A stretch of DNA of 64,000 bases from Gaeumannomyces sp. JS-464 (GCA_002197995.1 NGZR01000002.1:620001-684000), one strand, 5' to 3'; numbered from the stretch's first letter, positions 23,800-35,396 are shown. Numbers and translations: made by a program. Notes: generated by a model from the letters alone, not told the origin.

Positions 23800-26700
23800 G
23801 TCGTAAAGTGATTATAATCGATAACTAATCGTACGAAGTGGTTTTTATTTTTTGTTTGGGGAAAAGGTATTTTTTTCGTGCGTTGCTTTTTGCTAAATCT
23901 TTTTTTAAAAATGGGGCTTTGGAAATAACTATAATTCGTACGAAATAAATAACAAAAGAAATCTTTTTTCCCTTTTACTTTTACTTTTTTTTTTTTTCGC
24001 TTCGCTTAACATATGCTTTTATCCGAATGGTTGTACGATTTGTTAAAATTAAGGTTAATAAGGCATTATTCGGATCCTTTTTAATTAAAGCATTAATTGG
24101 GTTATTTCGTTCGTTAATTTAACGGATTTTTAAAATTTCCCGCTTTTCGTACGATTTTTAAAGTAATATAATATCGATTATTAATTTTTTTTCCGTTATA
24201 ATTCTTAGCTTAACTAAACATTTGTATAGTAATTTCGAGTTTGTGCAAATAACAATTGGGATTCGTACGGTATTTAAAACAAATGTAATTTGCTTTAAAA
24301 TCGTGCTAAAGGTAAAACCGTTATCGAAACCGGTTATTATCCCGTATAATTCGCTAATTAAAACATTTCGTATAACTCGTTTACATTTGGTTAAAAACTA
24401 ATGCAAAATGTTTTTTTATAAAAAAAAATTGTTTTTATACGATTTATTTCTTTTGCTAAAACGATTAAAAACTTAAATTATAATGTTAAGTTTTTGTTAT
24501 TAGCGAATAATCCGTCCGCAAAAATAAATAATTTCGTACGATTAAAATTTAAAGGATAAATAGGTAAATTTACGGTATACGTTATCCATTTGCTATTAAA
24601 GTCGTTTATTTAAATTAGCGATGTCGTTTTTGCTTAAAATGCTTATTTAAGCAGCAATTAAAAAGTCGTACGTTGCTTTTAATTAGCAAATGGTTGTTAC
24701 GTATGCGCCTTATGCGCGTTAAGCAACGTATTGCTATGTTACGTTTAAGGCGTTTAAATTAACCAATTAAAGTTATGCGAGCTATCTTTTTTACTCGATG
24801 GTAATATTTTTTCCTTAAAATTGGATTTTGTATTTGTTAAACTTAAAAGGGTTATTATGCGAAAGGAAAGATTTTGGCTTTGTTTAAAATTTAACTTCGT
24901 GTAATTTCTTTTCCTCCAATTGTAAAAAGGCTAATATTGCAAAGCTAAGCGTATCGTTTATTTGCATACTTATAATCCCGAACTTTTACGGTCCTATCGT
25001 TGTAAAAAAAAGGCAGGGATCGTACGAGGACGTTATTATTTTTAAAGCTTTTTTATAATGGGTATAGTACGTCGTCCACCAATACGTTCCTAATTCCGCT
25101 ACTCCGTACAATGGTTTTTAAATCCAAAAAACCGAATCGTCCGGGTATTTCGCTTAAATCTCTTTAGGCAATCGTGCGATAATAGTTCGAGCTAGTTTAT
25201 TTTTAAATTAAACATAAGTTTAAATAATGTTTTTGGTTTTGCACGATACTCCGTATATAATAATTAAGGTTAGTCCTAATGCGAAAATAAAGCGTTAGCT
25301 TATTTTTTGGATTGTCGGCGTTTAAATAAGCAATTCCTTTTTTTTTTTAATTACTATAGCTTTATACAATTAGCTTTAACTTTTCGTAAAGGTGGCTTAT
25401 TATTTTACCTTTTACTTTTCGCACGAATTTCGTGTTTTATATGCGAAAATGTTAATATAAAATTAGGTCGTACGGAATAATGCGTATAATGCCGCGTGCG
25501 ATTAAGCTATCGATTTTCGTAACGTTAAATTCCTCGAACGGTTTTCCTGGGGTAATAATTTTGCCATTCGTACGAAGTATTAATGCTAATTCCTAATTTC
25601 CTTTTTTTTTAACCGTTAAAAATGCCTTTAGTTAAGCGTTTTTTCGTAAGCGCCTTTTATTTTTCCTTAACGGGACGGCTCGAATTGGGATAACGATAAT
25701 TTTTCGTTATTTTCCGGGTTTGTGCGATAAGGCTTATTAATCCTCTTGTTTTTTTTTTTTTAAATCGCGATAATACGGCTTGGCTTATGTTAACCGGAAT
25801 GTTTTAAGTTCGCTTTCCGTTATAATAGTAATATTAGCGTAATCCGTTGCCTAAAATGCGTACGGTTTTATCCATCCCTTTTTCTCCTTTTAAACTATAA
25901 TTTCGCTTCCAAACGGTAGCTTTAAAAGTTCCTCCGTACGAGGTTCGTTGCGTGTATTAAAAGCTTTATTTACGCTAACCTCCGCACGAATTCCTCGAAG
26001 CATTTTTATCGTTTTTCGAATTGCTTTTGCTCGTTATGCGATATCCGGGAAAGGGGGAAAGTTTTAATTAATGCGTGGATATGCATTAAAAACGAAAAGG
26101 GTCGGAACAAATCCGTCGGGTTCGGTTATATCGTTTAATGCTTTAATTGCCATTTAAAGCAATATTTCGTTATCCGTATAATGCCTAAATTCGTTTTTAA
26201 AAATGTTATACGCTCGTTTAAGCGGTACGTAAGTTCGCTCAACCTTGCTTAAAACCTAATATGCTTTTATTAATATCTTTTTATATAATACTTTTATAAC
26301 TTTAACTTAATTACGGAATTCCTCGGAAGAAAAGTTAGTACCGGGGTTATGCGAAATATAGTTCGGTAGTTCTTAGTATACGTAAATCCAGCATTAACAA
26401 AATGCTTTCCATATTTCCTTAATTAACATTTGTCGTACAAAAGTAGCTGTTTAAAAAAAAATTGCTATATTAATAACGTATAATGCGTTTTTTCCTTTTA
26501 AATATACGATATCCACCATTATTTCGTAATTAAATTCGCAGTTATTTTTAATGCTAAACTTAAATCGTTAAAAGGTAAAATCGTATATTTAACAATGGTA
26601 ATAAACTTTGCTAATTTTTTTTAGGATTTTTTCTCGTATATCCTAATAGCCGGTTTCTTTTAGCAAACGATAAAAGCGTTTCGTGCGAAGGTGTTTAAAT

Positions 26701-27200
26701 TTTCGATATAACCTCCTTAGTTTTAGCTTTATAAAAAACGCGGTTAATTTCGTGCGATTAATATTAAAAAATGGGTATCTTTATTTCCGTATAACGGAAA
26801 TGGTTATTCCATTAAATCGTACGATGGTATTTTTTACGTTATTAAAGTAGCATTTTAATTTATCGGCGTTATGCAAGCAAAAAAAAAACGGTGTTTGGGA
26901 ATTAAAAATATAGTACGTAACTTTTCCCAATTGGTTTTTTATCCGCATCGTACCGATCGAAACTTCGGTTTAATTACCTCCAAAGCGAATTTCGGTTAAT
27001 CCAAATGTCCAGTCGATTTTCGCATAAAGGTTTTTTTTTAAATATACTTCCATTTAGCACTTTTCGATTGTGAAAACTCGTACGGCGCTTATATCCTAAA
27101 GTTTTTTTTAATACGTTATGCTATATTAATGCAGTACGAACTGGTCGGATAATTCGCACGCGCTAGCTTAATAAATATTTTCGCTAATTATGCGATAAAA
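23800..27200 (-). pseudogene. pol of the nested Copia-type element
   Basis: Reading the minus strand across stops gives a consistent Copia-type polyprotein. There is a protease/gag-pre-integrase block near 26950-26650 (L-R-R-L-Y-R-K-F-K-H, from a His-containing R-R-L-H-R-x-F-G-H pattern). Integrase follows near 26600-26030 (F-N-Y-E-I-M-V-D-I, H-N-P-G-T-N-F with D replaced by N, K-V-E-R-T-Y-V-P-L). RT comes near 25560-24960 (F-N-V-T-K-I-D-S-L-I, P-L-Y-G-V-A-E-L-G-T, S-S-Y-D-P-C-L). The lineage resembles the fungal Copia branch in which RT reads P-L-Y-G-x-x-E-x-G-x-x-W-x. D-to-N and Q/W-to-stop changes make it inactive. Confidence 0.75.
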
Positions 27201-28843
27201 ATACGTATAATCCTATAAGTACTGCATTAAAAGGCTTTTAATATCGTTTTTTTTTAGGTCGTTATCGTCGTACGATAGTTAGGGCTTTTCGTGTTCCTAA
27301 AGGAATGCGTTAAAGCTAAATTCCTTTATGCCTAGGTTTTCGCACGTTTAAAAAAATCTTTATTTCGCACTATTTCGTTCTTTTTGCGTATGGTTAGTTA
27401 ATTAGCAGCCTTTCTTTTTGCATATATAGTATCGTTTGGTCGTACGAGGTTAAAAGCTGCTTACGCGAAGCTAAAAGTTGCCTTTAGGTTTAAACCCGCC
27501 TTAGCTCGTGCGAGGCTTTTAATTATTATAGTAGCGTTTATTAATGTAATTAACGTTATGCGAAGCGTCCTTTAATAGGTATTAGTTTTTGTTCGTACGA
27601 TTTATAGCGACCTGGAAAAATACTCGCAAATTGGCGAATAACGCTTCGCACGTTTTCTTTTAGGTAAAAAAGGCGCTTTTCAACTTTAAAACGCCACGGT
27701 AAACTTATATAACCGCTATGTGCAAAGCAATTTCGCTTTGGAAACCTTCGCCCAATGCTCGTTATACGAGCTAAAATTTGTTAAGCATTATTTCCAACAC
27801 CTCGGGTAATGTTTTTTTTAAATATGTTTATTTTATTTATATAAAGGTAATCGTTATCCAATTCGTTTAATATTGCGTATGGTTTAGTTTGGAATTAAAA
27901 TGCGTATTTAAAAGGTTATACATTTCGTCCTATCGCTTATTTGGTTCGATATGGTTAATATAAAAGTTTTTCGCACGATTTAACAAAATGTCGGGGAAAA
28001 TAACATTATACTAGTTCTTTTCGATTTGAAATTTTTAGCAAGCGTTAATGAAAATCCTTGCTTTATCGAAAAGGATATCGTACGGTTTGCCGGTATAATT
28101 TCGTGCGGATTTTTATCCTTTTTGGAAAGCTAAAATCTTAACTAATTCTAATAAATAGCTATATATTTACCAAGTTAAAGGCAAATCGTACTTTGCTAAA
28201 GGTTAATTTGTGCGTGCTTTTATCTCCTCCTAGGGGCGTAAAAACGTTCAAATTTCCTACGTCGTACGAGCTTTAAAAAAAACGACTTTGGATGTTTATA
28301 TTACCTTTCGCACAAATTTCGTCCCGGTTTTAGGGTAATCCGTTTCGACCGTCGAAACGATCGTGCGAACTGTTTTTTCCCGGGCGATTTAGGGTTTCGT
28401 TAAAGGCAAAGGTTGTTTTGCTTATTATAAAAGTCGTGCAATTTAGGGCTGGGGTGTTTAAAATGGCGTTTCCGGGGGAGTAAAATCTAAAACTCGTACG
28501 AGCTATTTCGTAACCAAGTTTCTTAGGATGTTAGTCCTATCGCTATATAATAGCTTAAATATCCTTTTCCGGAACGTACGGTCGACTGCTTTAAAGTAAA
28601 GTGCTCCCTATTTTGCAAACTTTTGGCGAAATACCTCCCGTAATCGCCTTCCTCGAATGAATAGCCAAATGGCTTCCACTAGGCCTCGTACGAAATACGT
28701 AGTAAAGTGTCGCTTGCTTATAATTTGGCGGACGTCGCACGGCTTATCCTAGTACCTGGGATTTGTGCTTTTTTTTCCATATTATAGTTGGAATGCCGCT
28801 TTTTTTTGCCATTTCGTCGTACGTAATAAGGGGAATGTTATCC

Positions 28844-29107
28844 TCACTTTAAAAAAGGTGTTATCCTTATGGCTTCGCCGTTCCGGCGGCGGGGCTTGCT
28901 TCCGGTGTTTCGGCTTCGTCGGATATAATAATCGTGCGAGGTCGAAAGCCGGGATTGTTTAGTTAAAAAAAGAAAAGGGAAAAAAGAAATACTAACAAAT
29001 GCGCAATAGCGCGCAATTTTCTCCTTATTCGTGCGATACCTATCGGCTGGCCGAGTTGGACCTGGTGGTTCCAGCAGGTCGCACTTGCAGTTTGGAAATC
29101 CGTCCAA
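28844..29107 (-). pseudogene. N-terminal ORF of the nested element (gag side)
   Basis: An 87-residue frame from ATG (29107), 174 bp inside the 5' LTR on the coding strand, where gag should begin. It starts M-D-G-F-P-N-C-K-C and is Arg/Thr-rich. A stretch beginning GTTAGTATTTC with an internal AACTAAAC box (about 29000-28940) looks like a small spliceosomal intron, which would be odd for a retroelement; it may be coincidence. It is not recognised as a known gag domain. Confidence 0.35.
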
Positions 29108-29280
29108 ATGTTCCTTTCTCTAGTGAGAAAAATCGTTTGGGATTAAGCGCGATTACCTATTGGACGGGGCTACGACTAAATCGCTAAAAGGGCGTCGTAC
29201 GTTATGGCAGCCGTCATATCCAACTGGTGCAAATCGCCTTTTTACGTTGCCAATTTGTGGGCGTGCTACCCACTAATTAA

Positions 29281-29632
29281 TGTTCGTAGCACTCGTGCTA
29301 ATACCGGTCTTTAAGGTGAAAAGGCTTTCGGGTATATTATAATCCTAAAAGCTGTTTATCTTTTAAGTACAAAGGAAGGCTCCTCGTGCGAGCTTTGCTT
29401 GGGATACATATATCCCATGCCGAAGGCCGCGGGGTGCGGTCGTGCGAGGCAAATCCCGGAGTTGGGATTTAACTTGGAACTTGCACAGCCTCCTTGCATG
29501 ACGGCATAACCGGTGATCTCCGTGCCGGAGGCTCCGTGCCGGGGAAACGTTGTTTCCCGTCACGGTGCCCCGAGTCGTAGGTCCACCGCATTCGTAAATC
29601 GCCTTATGCGACTTTTAGCTGCCATTCCAACA
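29281..29632 (-). repeat. 5' LTR of the nested element (352 bp)
   Basis: Same termini as 22098-22452 and followed immediately by ATATA (29633-29637). It is noticeably GC-richer than the internal region, as is its partner, so the LTRs have decayed less than pol or started GC-richer. Confidence 0.92.
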
Positions 29633-29637
29633 ATATA

Positions 29638-30092
29638 GTTTCGTTATCCTCCGCTTTAGCCGGTTTGGCCGGAAGGTTAGCAAATATAAAAAAATGTTAC
29701 GGAAAGCGGTTAAATGCACCCGGATAGTGCGCTTTTATATTTCCAAATTAAAAAGCTTTAGCAAGTCCGGGACCTTTACTGCGACTTCGCGGTATTCCGC
29801 CATTTCGGCAGCTTTGTTAGCACTTTTAACGCGTATAAAAGCGTTGGATTGCAAGGAAAACAGTGCTTTTAAACGCTAAAAGGGTTATTATTATTGTTTT
29901 GTTATGGTTGCTAATCGGCGCCGAACGCGGCTTTGTTAATTGTCGTTTAACGGTTTTTTAACTGCTGCGCTTCGCCCGTAATCCACGGCGGGAAAACGCA
30001 AACAACGGGAAATAACTCGTGCACCGTTAATCTTTCCTAATTAAGCAAAAATATCGTTAACGGTGGCGCGAAAGCTTATAACTTAATAAAAG
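29638..30092 (-). other. 5' internal remainder of the outer Copia element
   Basis: 455 bp between the nested insertion and the 5' LTR of the outer Copia element. By position it should contain the primer-binding site and the start of gag. A plus-strand open frame (29694-29879) lies across it, but no motif supports it. Confidence 0.5.
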
Positions 30093-30259
30093 TGCGCGAT
30101 GACAGGCACCCAAAGTGATTTGTTATTGTTGTTATTGTTAGGCTACTTTACTGGATCGCGGGCTAGGGCGCGTGCAAGCCAAAACACTAGGGCCAGTGCA
30201 TAGGCCTAAAGCTGTGGGGCACCAGTTGCCACCCACGTAACTCCAGGCCACCTTTAACA
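30093..30259 (-). repeat. 5' LTR of the outer Copia element (167 bp)
   Basis: Near-identical to 17317-17483 over the full 167 bp, including TGCGCGA at the left end and TTTAACA at the right. It has more G/C at variable sites than its partner, so it is less RIP-altered. Confidence 0.75.
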
Positions 30260-30289
30260 ACTTTCGAATTTACAGTACCTAGCACGCCC

Positions 30290-30475
30290 GCGTAAAAGCG
30301 GAATTAAAAGCTGCAAAAAAGGAGCGCCGTTTTGTAAACGCTAAAATTAAAAGTTTGCAGAAATAAAAGAAACAATGGCGTGAAAAGCTTATACGGGCGA
30401 TCCGCCGTAGTATTAACTTTATGAAAAAGCTAAAACGTATTAAACGGGAGGGGGCCGACCAGGAAGCTTGTTAAA
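30290..30475 (+). pseudogene. Lys/Arg-rich coiled-coil tail, possibly pogo/Fot1 transposase C-terminus
   Basis: About 60 codons on the plus strand, with one stop, encode a highly charged helix (K-A-E-L-K-A-A-K-K-E-R-R, then W-R-E-K-L-I-R-A-I-R-R). Such Lys/Arg/Glu-rich tails close many fungal pogo/Fot1-type transposases and some other repeat proteins. No catalytic domain precedes it: the upstream DNA is the Copia LTR. It is a fragment of uncertain parentage. Confidence 0.35.
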
Positions 30476-30523
30476 TTGCTTCGCAATTCGAGCCATTTGT
30501 AGCTTTTGCCCGCTTACTAATAA

Positions 30524-30685
30524 GGAGCGTTGAAATGCGGCCCGAACTCCGTATGCCTACGGGTTTGCTTTATTAGCCGCCTTGATAGCAACATATAGCC
30601 TAGTGTTAAACTTAGGTAGCGCTAGCACGTCGTATGCCCCTTAGGAGGTAGGGACTGGTAAATCCCGATTTACCGACGTTAAATA
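30524..30685 (+). repeat. dispersed repeat, copy A
   Basis: Matches 60984-61160 in the same orientation, sharing the blocks GGAGCGTTG, AATGCGGCCCGA, CTAGCACGTCGTATGCCCC and TTACCGACGTTAAATA, with mostly C/T differences. Similarity ends abruptly after 'GACGTTAAATA', suggesting a shared element end. Class unknown. Confidence 0.7.
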
Positions 30686-31379
30686 AACTTACTCACTTGC
30701 TTATTAAACGCCTTGCCGTCGTTATCGCCGACGAGCTTTAGCGGGCAAAATAACGCTATAACTGCGGTAATAAAATCGTTAGCTATTGTTTTTACTCCTC
30801 CCATAAGCCGGGTATTAAAAACGGTGTGGGCGTTTTTTGCCGCCTATTAAGGTCGCTTTATAAGCACCGACTTTATACGCATCGCTTGGATTTTAAAATT
30901 ACCCGACGAGGCGGAAGTTTAGCTAGCGTTAAATGAAAAAGGGCGAAAACTATATGTAAAAAGTTTAAAAAAAATCGTAATAAGTGTTTAATATTAATTA
31001 GTATGCAGCAATTTATACGTTAGGTTACCGGGTAAAAAGGTTATTTTTAAAGCTATTATTACCGCGATAAATATTTAATAGTAATTATGTTAATTAAAAA
31101 CAAAATAAAACAAGCGGTTAATCGTTATTAAATTTTATTACTAGATTTAAACCTATTATTTCGTTATTTTTTATCCAAATCCGGTAATAAATGGACTTAA
31201 AATTAGCGAAATGGATTTAAAATTAAGCAAAATCCAATTTTTTTAAATCGAAAAGCAATTTTATTACAAACCCGGCTTAACGTTAAAAAACAAATCGCGA
31301 TATTTTTAATAACCTTAATTCCACGGCTTAACCGCGCCTTTTTTTATAAGCGTTTTAATTTGGCAATTACCTCGTTATA

Positions 31380-32490
31380 TTGTTTAATTATCATTTTCAC
31401 CGCTTTTAATCGTATATAATCCTAATGCAAATTTGTTAACTTTTAATAATAAACCTCCCACGCGCGTAAAAAAGTCACCAAATCCTTTGCTTTTAACAAA
31501 GGTTAATCCTTTTAACAGTACGCTATTAGTAAGTTATACAAAGCAATTACCGTATAAACGATTTGCTTTTAACTTTTAAAGCCGAGCTTTGCTAACGCGT
31601 TTTTAACGATTTTTTATTGCTTTTTTAGCTTTTTAAACGCCCTTTTAACCGATACCTTTTGCTAAGAGTGCCGTAAATTATACAGTTCTTTCCAATTCGT
31701 TAACGGTTTTTTTACTTCTGCTAATTTTGCAAATAGTACCAAATCCCCAAACGGCATTACAATACCGGGTTTTAAACTAAAACCGGCGTTTGCAAAGTAG
31801 TACCTACTTCGAGATATTTGAAAGCTAAAATTAAAAGCCGCCCCGAGGAAAATAAAATCGTTTATTAAACTTTTCGCGCTTATTAACACGTAAATAAACG
31901 CGAGGTTAAATTTAACTGTTGTAAAAACGTTTTGCGAAATATTCCCTTTTTAATTAAACCACGGCTTTTAAACTATCTTTTTAATAAAAGCCGTAACGTG
32001 CGTATAGTTAATCGTTTTAATATACCCGTTTAATCCTTTAAAAATACCAGGGTCGAATTTAACCTCCAGGTTAAACCAACTATTAAACGGTAAGCGTATT
32101 ATCGCTAAGTGGAATTTTTGCACAGGTTTTAACACGTTATAAAACACCTCGTTAACCGTGCTTTGTAAGATTTTAAAAAAAAGCGCGGTAAGCCGTTAAG
32201 TAACGCTTTGCGTAACGATTAATAAAAAGATTATCACTTTGTAAGCGGGGTTTTAATATCGAGTGCTTTTTAGGCCGGCGTTATTAACGAGCCAGTTAAC
32301 AAGGAAACGGAAGTCCTTTTCTCCCAGGCGGAATAAAGTACGGAAACGAGTTTCCCTTCCGTTTTGCAATTTTTTGGCGATATACGCGGCGTATTAAAAA
32401 CCACCAGCATTTAAAATCTCCCTCGGCGGGATATGTTTATATTGCTGCAGCATACGTTTTTGGTATCGCAGTTTTTTTTTTTTTGCGGAT
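31380..32490 (-). pseudogene. PIF/Harbinger (DDE_4) transposase, RIP-degraded
   Basis: The minus strand gives, in order, the N-terminal helical region (F-R-T-L-F-R-L, F-L-V-N-W-L-V, about 32350-32270) and a helix-turn-helix-like part ending with a conserved Pro (about 32100). The DDE core follows: S-Q-N-V-F-T-T-V and F-I-Y-V-L-I near 31900, A-N-A-G-F near 31800 where D-A-G is expected, and an open 75-residue piece (31662-31889) ending K-E-L-Y-N-L-R-H-S. The C-terminal part reads A-L-Y-N-L near 31520. This is the HARBI1-like nuclease that cuts and reinserts the element with 3-bp target duplications. It is a different lineage from the pair at 44-57 kb. Catalytic Asp residues are lost and stops are frequent. 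Confidence 0.72.
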
Positions 32491-32954
32491 TTTGCGCAAA
32501 CGGAAAACTGTAATAACAGTTACTATCGCTGTTACCCTTCGAAAAAAGCGATCACGGCCGTTCCTTATAACGTTATAAATAGCTTCTTTTTGCTAATAAA
32601 TTTGCTGTTTTTTTTGCAGTTAAGCATAAATAACAACCCGCACCGCGACCTTCCTAACGACCTTTTTAACGACCGCACTAGACCTTTATAACCGGTGCGA
32701 GTTACAGTCGAAAAACCAGGGCTTAAGCCAATTTTGCTGGGCAACTAGTACAAATTTGGCTTAGTTTTGGCCTAAAACAACTCCCTGTCGATAAGGTACC
32801 TCGATTCCACCCCTGTGTTTTTACACAAACCTCCCCGGCCCAAGGAGGACATTTGTGCACCGTTTTTGGCGGCCAAATTAGGCAAGGTGCGTCGAGATAA
32901 AATAAAAAAACCCTTGTCCCTTGGGCATTCTCCCTGATCAGGAGCTCCCTGACC

Positions 32955-33099
32955 GGTGCCGCCGATTAGGCCCTAAGTCGTTCTTGTAGGTCGACCCCGG
33001 TATACCCCAAAGTCGGGCGGCCCTCGCGATTGGGACCTTCGCTTGCACCGCAGCGACGGCTTGTTCGAATTCGTTTTCCGTATACTGTTTCTCCGGCAT
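32955..33099 (-). pseudogene. HTH (psq-type) N-terminus of a pogo/Fot1-like transposase
   Basis: The ATG at 33099 starts about 45 codons with the pattern Y-T-E-N-E-F-E-Q-A-V and A-A-R-L-W-G-I-P-G-S-T. This is the psq-type helix-turn-helix that opens pogo/Fot1 (DDE_1) transposases and binds terminal repeats. The expected A-x-R-Q-R-L-S continuation is absent and the frame ends within 60 bases. Only the DNA-binding end survives, next to the Harbinger remnant. Confidence 0.55.
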
Positions 33100-33884
33100 C
33101 TCAGCTTCAAAATGCAGAAAAAATTAAGGAAAACGGATTAGAATTGATAGAATCCCGTAGAAAATAAATACGTGCGAAGATCTGACGATGTGGGCCTGCG
33201 GGGTGCCGAACAGGGGTCCTCCGACATACCAGACAGGCCATCATCCCACCCGACAGAATCTTTTGCGGTGAGGGCATGAGAGAACTTTTCAACTTGATGT
33301 CCATCAAGCAGGAACACAGCGGCTACCGGTATCTTGCGCCATGGCATCTCTGGAAGTCTTCCCGCAATATTCACCTGACAACCGGACTTATCAAAGAGCA
33401 TTTCCACGTAGCCAGTGAAGTATCAGCTGGTAAGATAAGTGATGCCCCAGGGTAACATGGTAATTTCTAAGGCTCGGGGCTATTAGCAAGGATACTTTAG
33501 AGCGCTCATGGTTTTGGGTCATTGCCGTAGAGCGAGATTATGTCTAGAAAGGGTACATGGCGCAGCACGGCTGGATTGTGGACCTTTTCCATCAATGGTA
33601 GTGCCTGTTCCACCCATGCTGGGCCAGCTAGTGTTGTCAGCTGTAGTCTTGGTGCTCCAGCTGTAGGCCAACGCTGACGTGGGTGGTCAGATCATTGGGC
33701 CTCGTGCTTCTGAGACAAGTTAGCGGTGGACAGCGGCTGTGGAAGAGGTGGGGGGTGATTTGATACTGCTCCTTACCCAACCTCTCTCCCCACACATGGG
33801 CTGCACCGCCCGATCACTCTCAACACGCAAAGCACGCGAGCCGTCGCTTTGACACACCTCCCAAGCCCAGACGGGCCTCCAAAA
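33100..33884. other. boundary between repeat block and gene island, no recognised gene
   Basis: Base composition changes here from AT-rich to balanced. A minus-strand frame at 33138-33407 (89 residues) is open, but no motif or family could be recognised, and its start lacks support. The last 100 bp should be the promoter of the following plus-strand gene. Confidence 0.4.
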
Positions 33885-34699
33885 ATGGCTCCTACAAGGC
33901 CCTTCCCGATGTAACACCGAGCCCCCTACTGGTCGATCCTCCCCCCGCCCCACAGGCCGCTGCAGCTGGGCGTCACGATCGCGGACCTGGAGAACCCGAT
34001 CCGCTCAACCCGCCGCCTCACCAAACTCGCCATCCCCGGGGCGGACGTCCACACCACAACGCAGCAGGGCTTCCAGGAGGCCACGAGCACCATCAGCAGC
34101 GGCGGCTGGGATGTCTGGGCGAAGCTGGTCGCCTCCTGCTGCCGGCCCCGCTCGCGTCGGGTTCGCGAGCGAGCGGCGGGAGGAGGAGGTCCTGTCCATC
34201 GACGCCATCGACACGTCCTTCTTCTTCCCCGCCCGAGCTGGTGCGCCGCGCCGTCGGCCTCCCCGCGGTCCGGCCCTTCCTCGAGTCGACCCGGTTCCGC
34301 AGGCCGGTGTACCGGATCACGGGCCTCAAGGTCGCGCGCGGCGCGTCGCAGACCGTCGTCCGCTCCCGGACCAGGCGCGCCAATGCTGGGCTGGGCGGCG
34401 GCGGCGGAGGCGCGCTGCCGGGGCAGGCACAGATGCAGCTCCAGATGGAGCGCAGGTCGCTGGGGCAGTCGTCGTTCGAGAGCTCGAGCGACTTCGTGCT
34501 GGGATACCGCCTGGCCAAGGTCAAAGCCAAGAGATCGGGCGGCGTCGCGAGCTTGCCGCACAACCAAGGGGCGCGGTTCTACGGCGATAGCGAGGAGGAG
34601 GAAGAGGATGCGTTGGAGTTCGAGGTGGAGGAAGACTTCATGCCGCGTGCGACCGAAGGCGGTGTGATATTGTTCGTGTCGAGGAGGCTGCCGGTCTAG
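33885..34699 (+). pseudogene. conserved ascomycete protein of unknown function, two frameshifts
   Basis: Proposed start ATG 33885. A 45-bp intron (33911-33955; GTAACA...CACAG) joins AT to G, recreating a Met codon, and gives M-A-P-T-R-P-F-P-M-P-L-Q-L-G. Reading continues G-W-D-V-W-A-K-L near 34115, then shifts frame (about 34150) to E-E-E-V-L-S-I-D and T-S-F-F-F-P. It shifts again (about 34225) to R-F-R-R-P-V-Y-R-I-T-G-L-K-V-A-R-G-A and S-S-D-F-V-L-G-Y-R-L, and ends with an acidic tract (E-E-E-E-E-D) before the stop at 34699. The layout P-L-Q-L-G, a central S-F-F-F-P box, P-V-Y-x-I-T-G and S-S-D-F-V matches a family I recall only as 'hypothetical' in ascomycetes. No signal peptide or membrane segment. 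Each frameshift needs a single base. Confidence 0.6.
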
Positions 34700-35396
34700 A
34701 GCCTGCGTGGTGGGTATTATAGAGAGCTTCGGCCCCTGGCAGGGTTGCTTCGGTTAGAAAGCATTCGCAGCACTCCAGTTTTGGGATGCTGCGTATCCGC
34801 GCGGGAAACCGGCCAACTACGACACCGAAAGTATGGGTTAGTCACAAGGAGGCCGTGCCAGCGAGAGAAAGGTCCAAAATGCGGTGGCGCTCTTCACCGC
34901 TCGGCGACCTACTACTAACCGCGGCAGCTGGCCAAATCGTGCTACTCGGTAGGACGAGGTGATAACAGCATTTTCTGAGACGATTGGCGGAATGACGGAG
35001 TGGTGGTTAGGTGACGTGGTGATGAGAAAGAGAGCGCGAGATGGTTGAAAAAGAGCACAGCGATATATCTCCAATGGTGACACATGTTCCGACGAGTACC
35101 TGACAGGCTGTGATGTCACGACGCGCAAACATGGCAGATAAAGATAGGCGTTCGGGGAAACCAAGCATGTCGTTATGTTCATAATCTAAGCTAGATGGCG
35201 CGGACGCCAAGGAGGAAAGCCAAATAAAAGAAAAGCCGGGAAATGTATGTATGCATCTGTATATGCCCAATGAAACCCCCAGATGGTGATATCCAAGAGA
35301 TGTAGCCAGGCCGTGACAGGCCCAAATGGTGACGACAGAGATTATAAACCCAGATCCAATACACAAAAGAGAAAGAGAACAAAGGAACGCCTATAA
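34700..35396. other. intergenic, tail-to-tail
   Basis: About 700 bp between the 3' ends of a plus-strand gene and the minus-strand metalloprotease. It contains no supported frame and presumably holds both 3' untranslated regions. Confidence 0.55.

Larger units (their letters stand above)
22098..29632 (-). mobile_element. complete Copia-type LTR element (7.5 kb), nested, RIP-degraded
   Basis: Two LTRs (22098-22452 and 29281-29632) start TGTTCGTAGCAC and end CCATTCCAACA. The element is bordered by perfect 5-bp duplications ATATA at 22093-22097 and 29633-29637, which fixes both ends. The coding strand is minus: a gag-side ORF near 29107-28844, protease/gag-pre-integrase about 27.0-26.6 kb, integrase about 26.6-26.0 kb, RT about 25.56-24.96 kb. 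A purine tract on the minus strand (22480-22493) lies near the 3' LTR and may relate to the polypurine tract. LTRs differ at scattered C/T and G/A sites. It inserted into the outer Copia element, so it is the younger of the two. Confidence 0.92.
17317..30259 (-). mobile_element. Copia element, interrupted by a second Copia-type element
   Basis: Matching short direct repeats (17317-17483 and 30093-30259, both 167 bp) flank minus-strand Copia coding remnants lying at 17.6-21 kb. The element is split at 22093-22097/29633-29637 by a complete younger LTR element with ATATA duplications. Without the insert it is about 5.4 kb, normal for Copia. The order on the minus strand is gag-pre-integrase (about 20830-20690), integrase (about 20680-20000), post-integrase (about 20080-19810), RT (about 19400-18600) and RNase H (about 18030-17620), all RIP-degraded. 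No target duplication was found at the outer ends, so the exact LTR boundaries are provisional. Confidence 0.78.
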
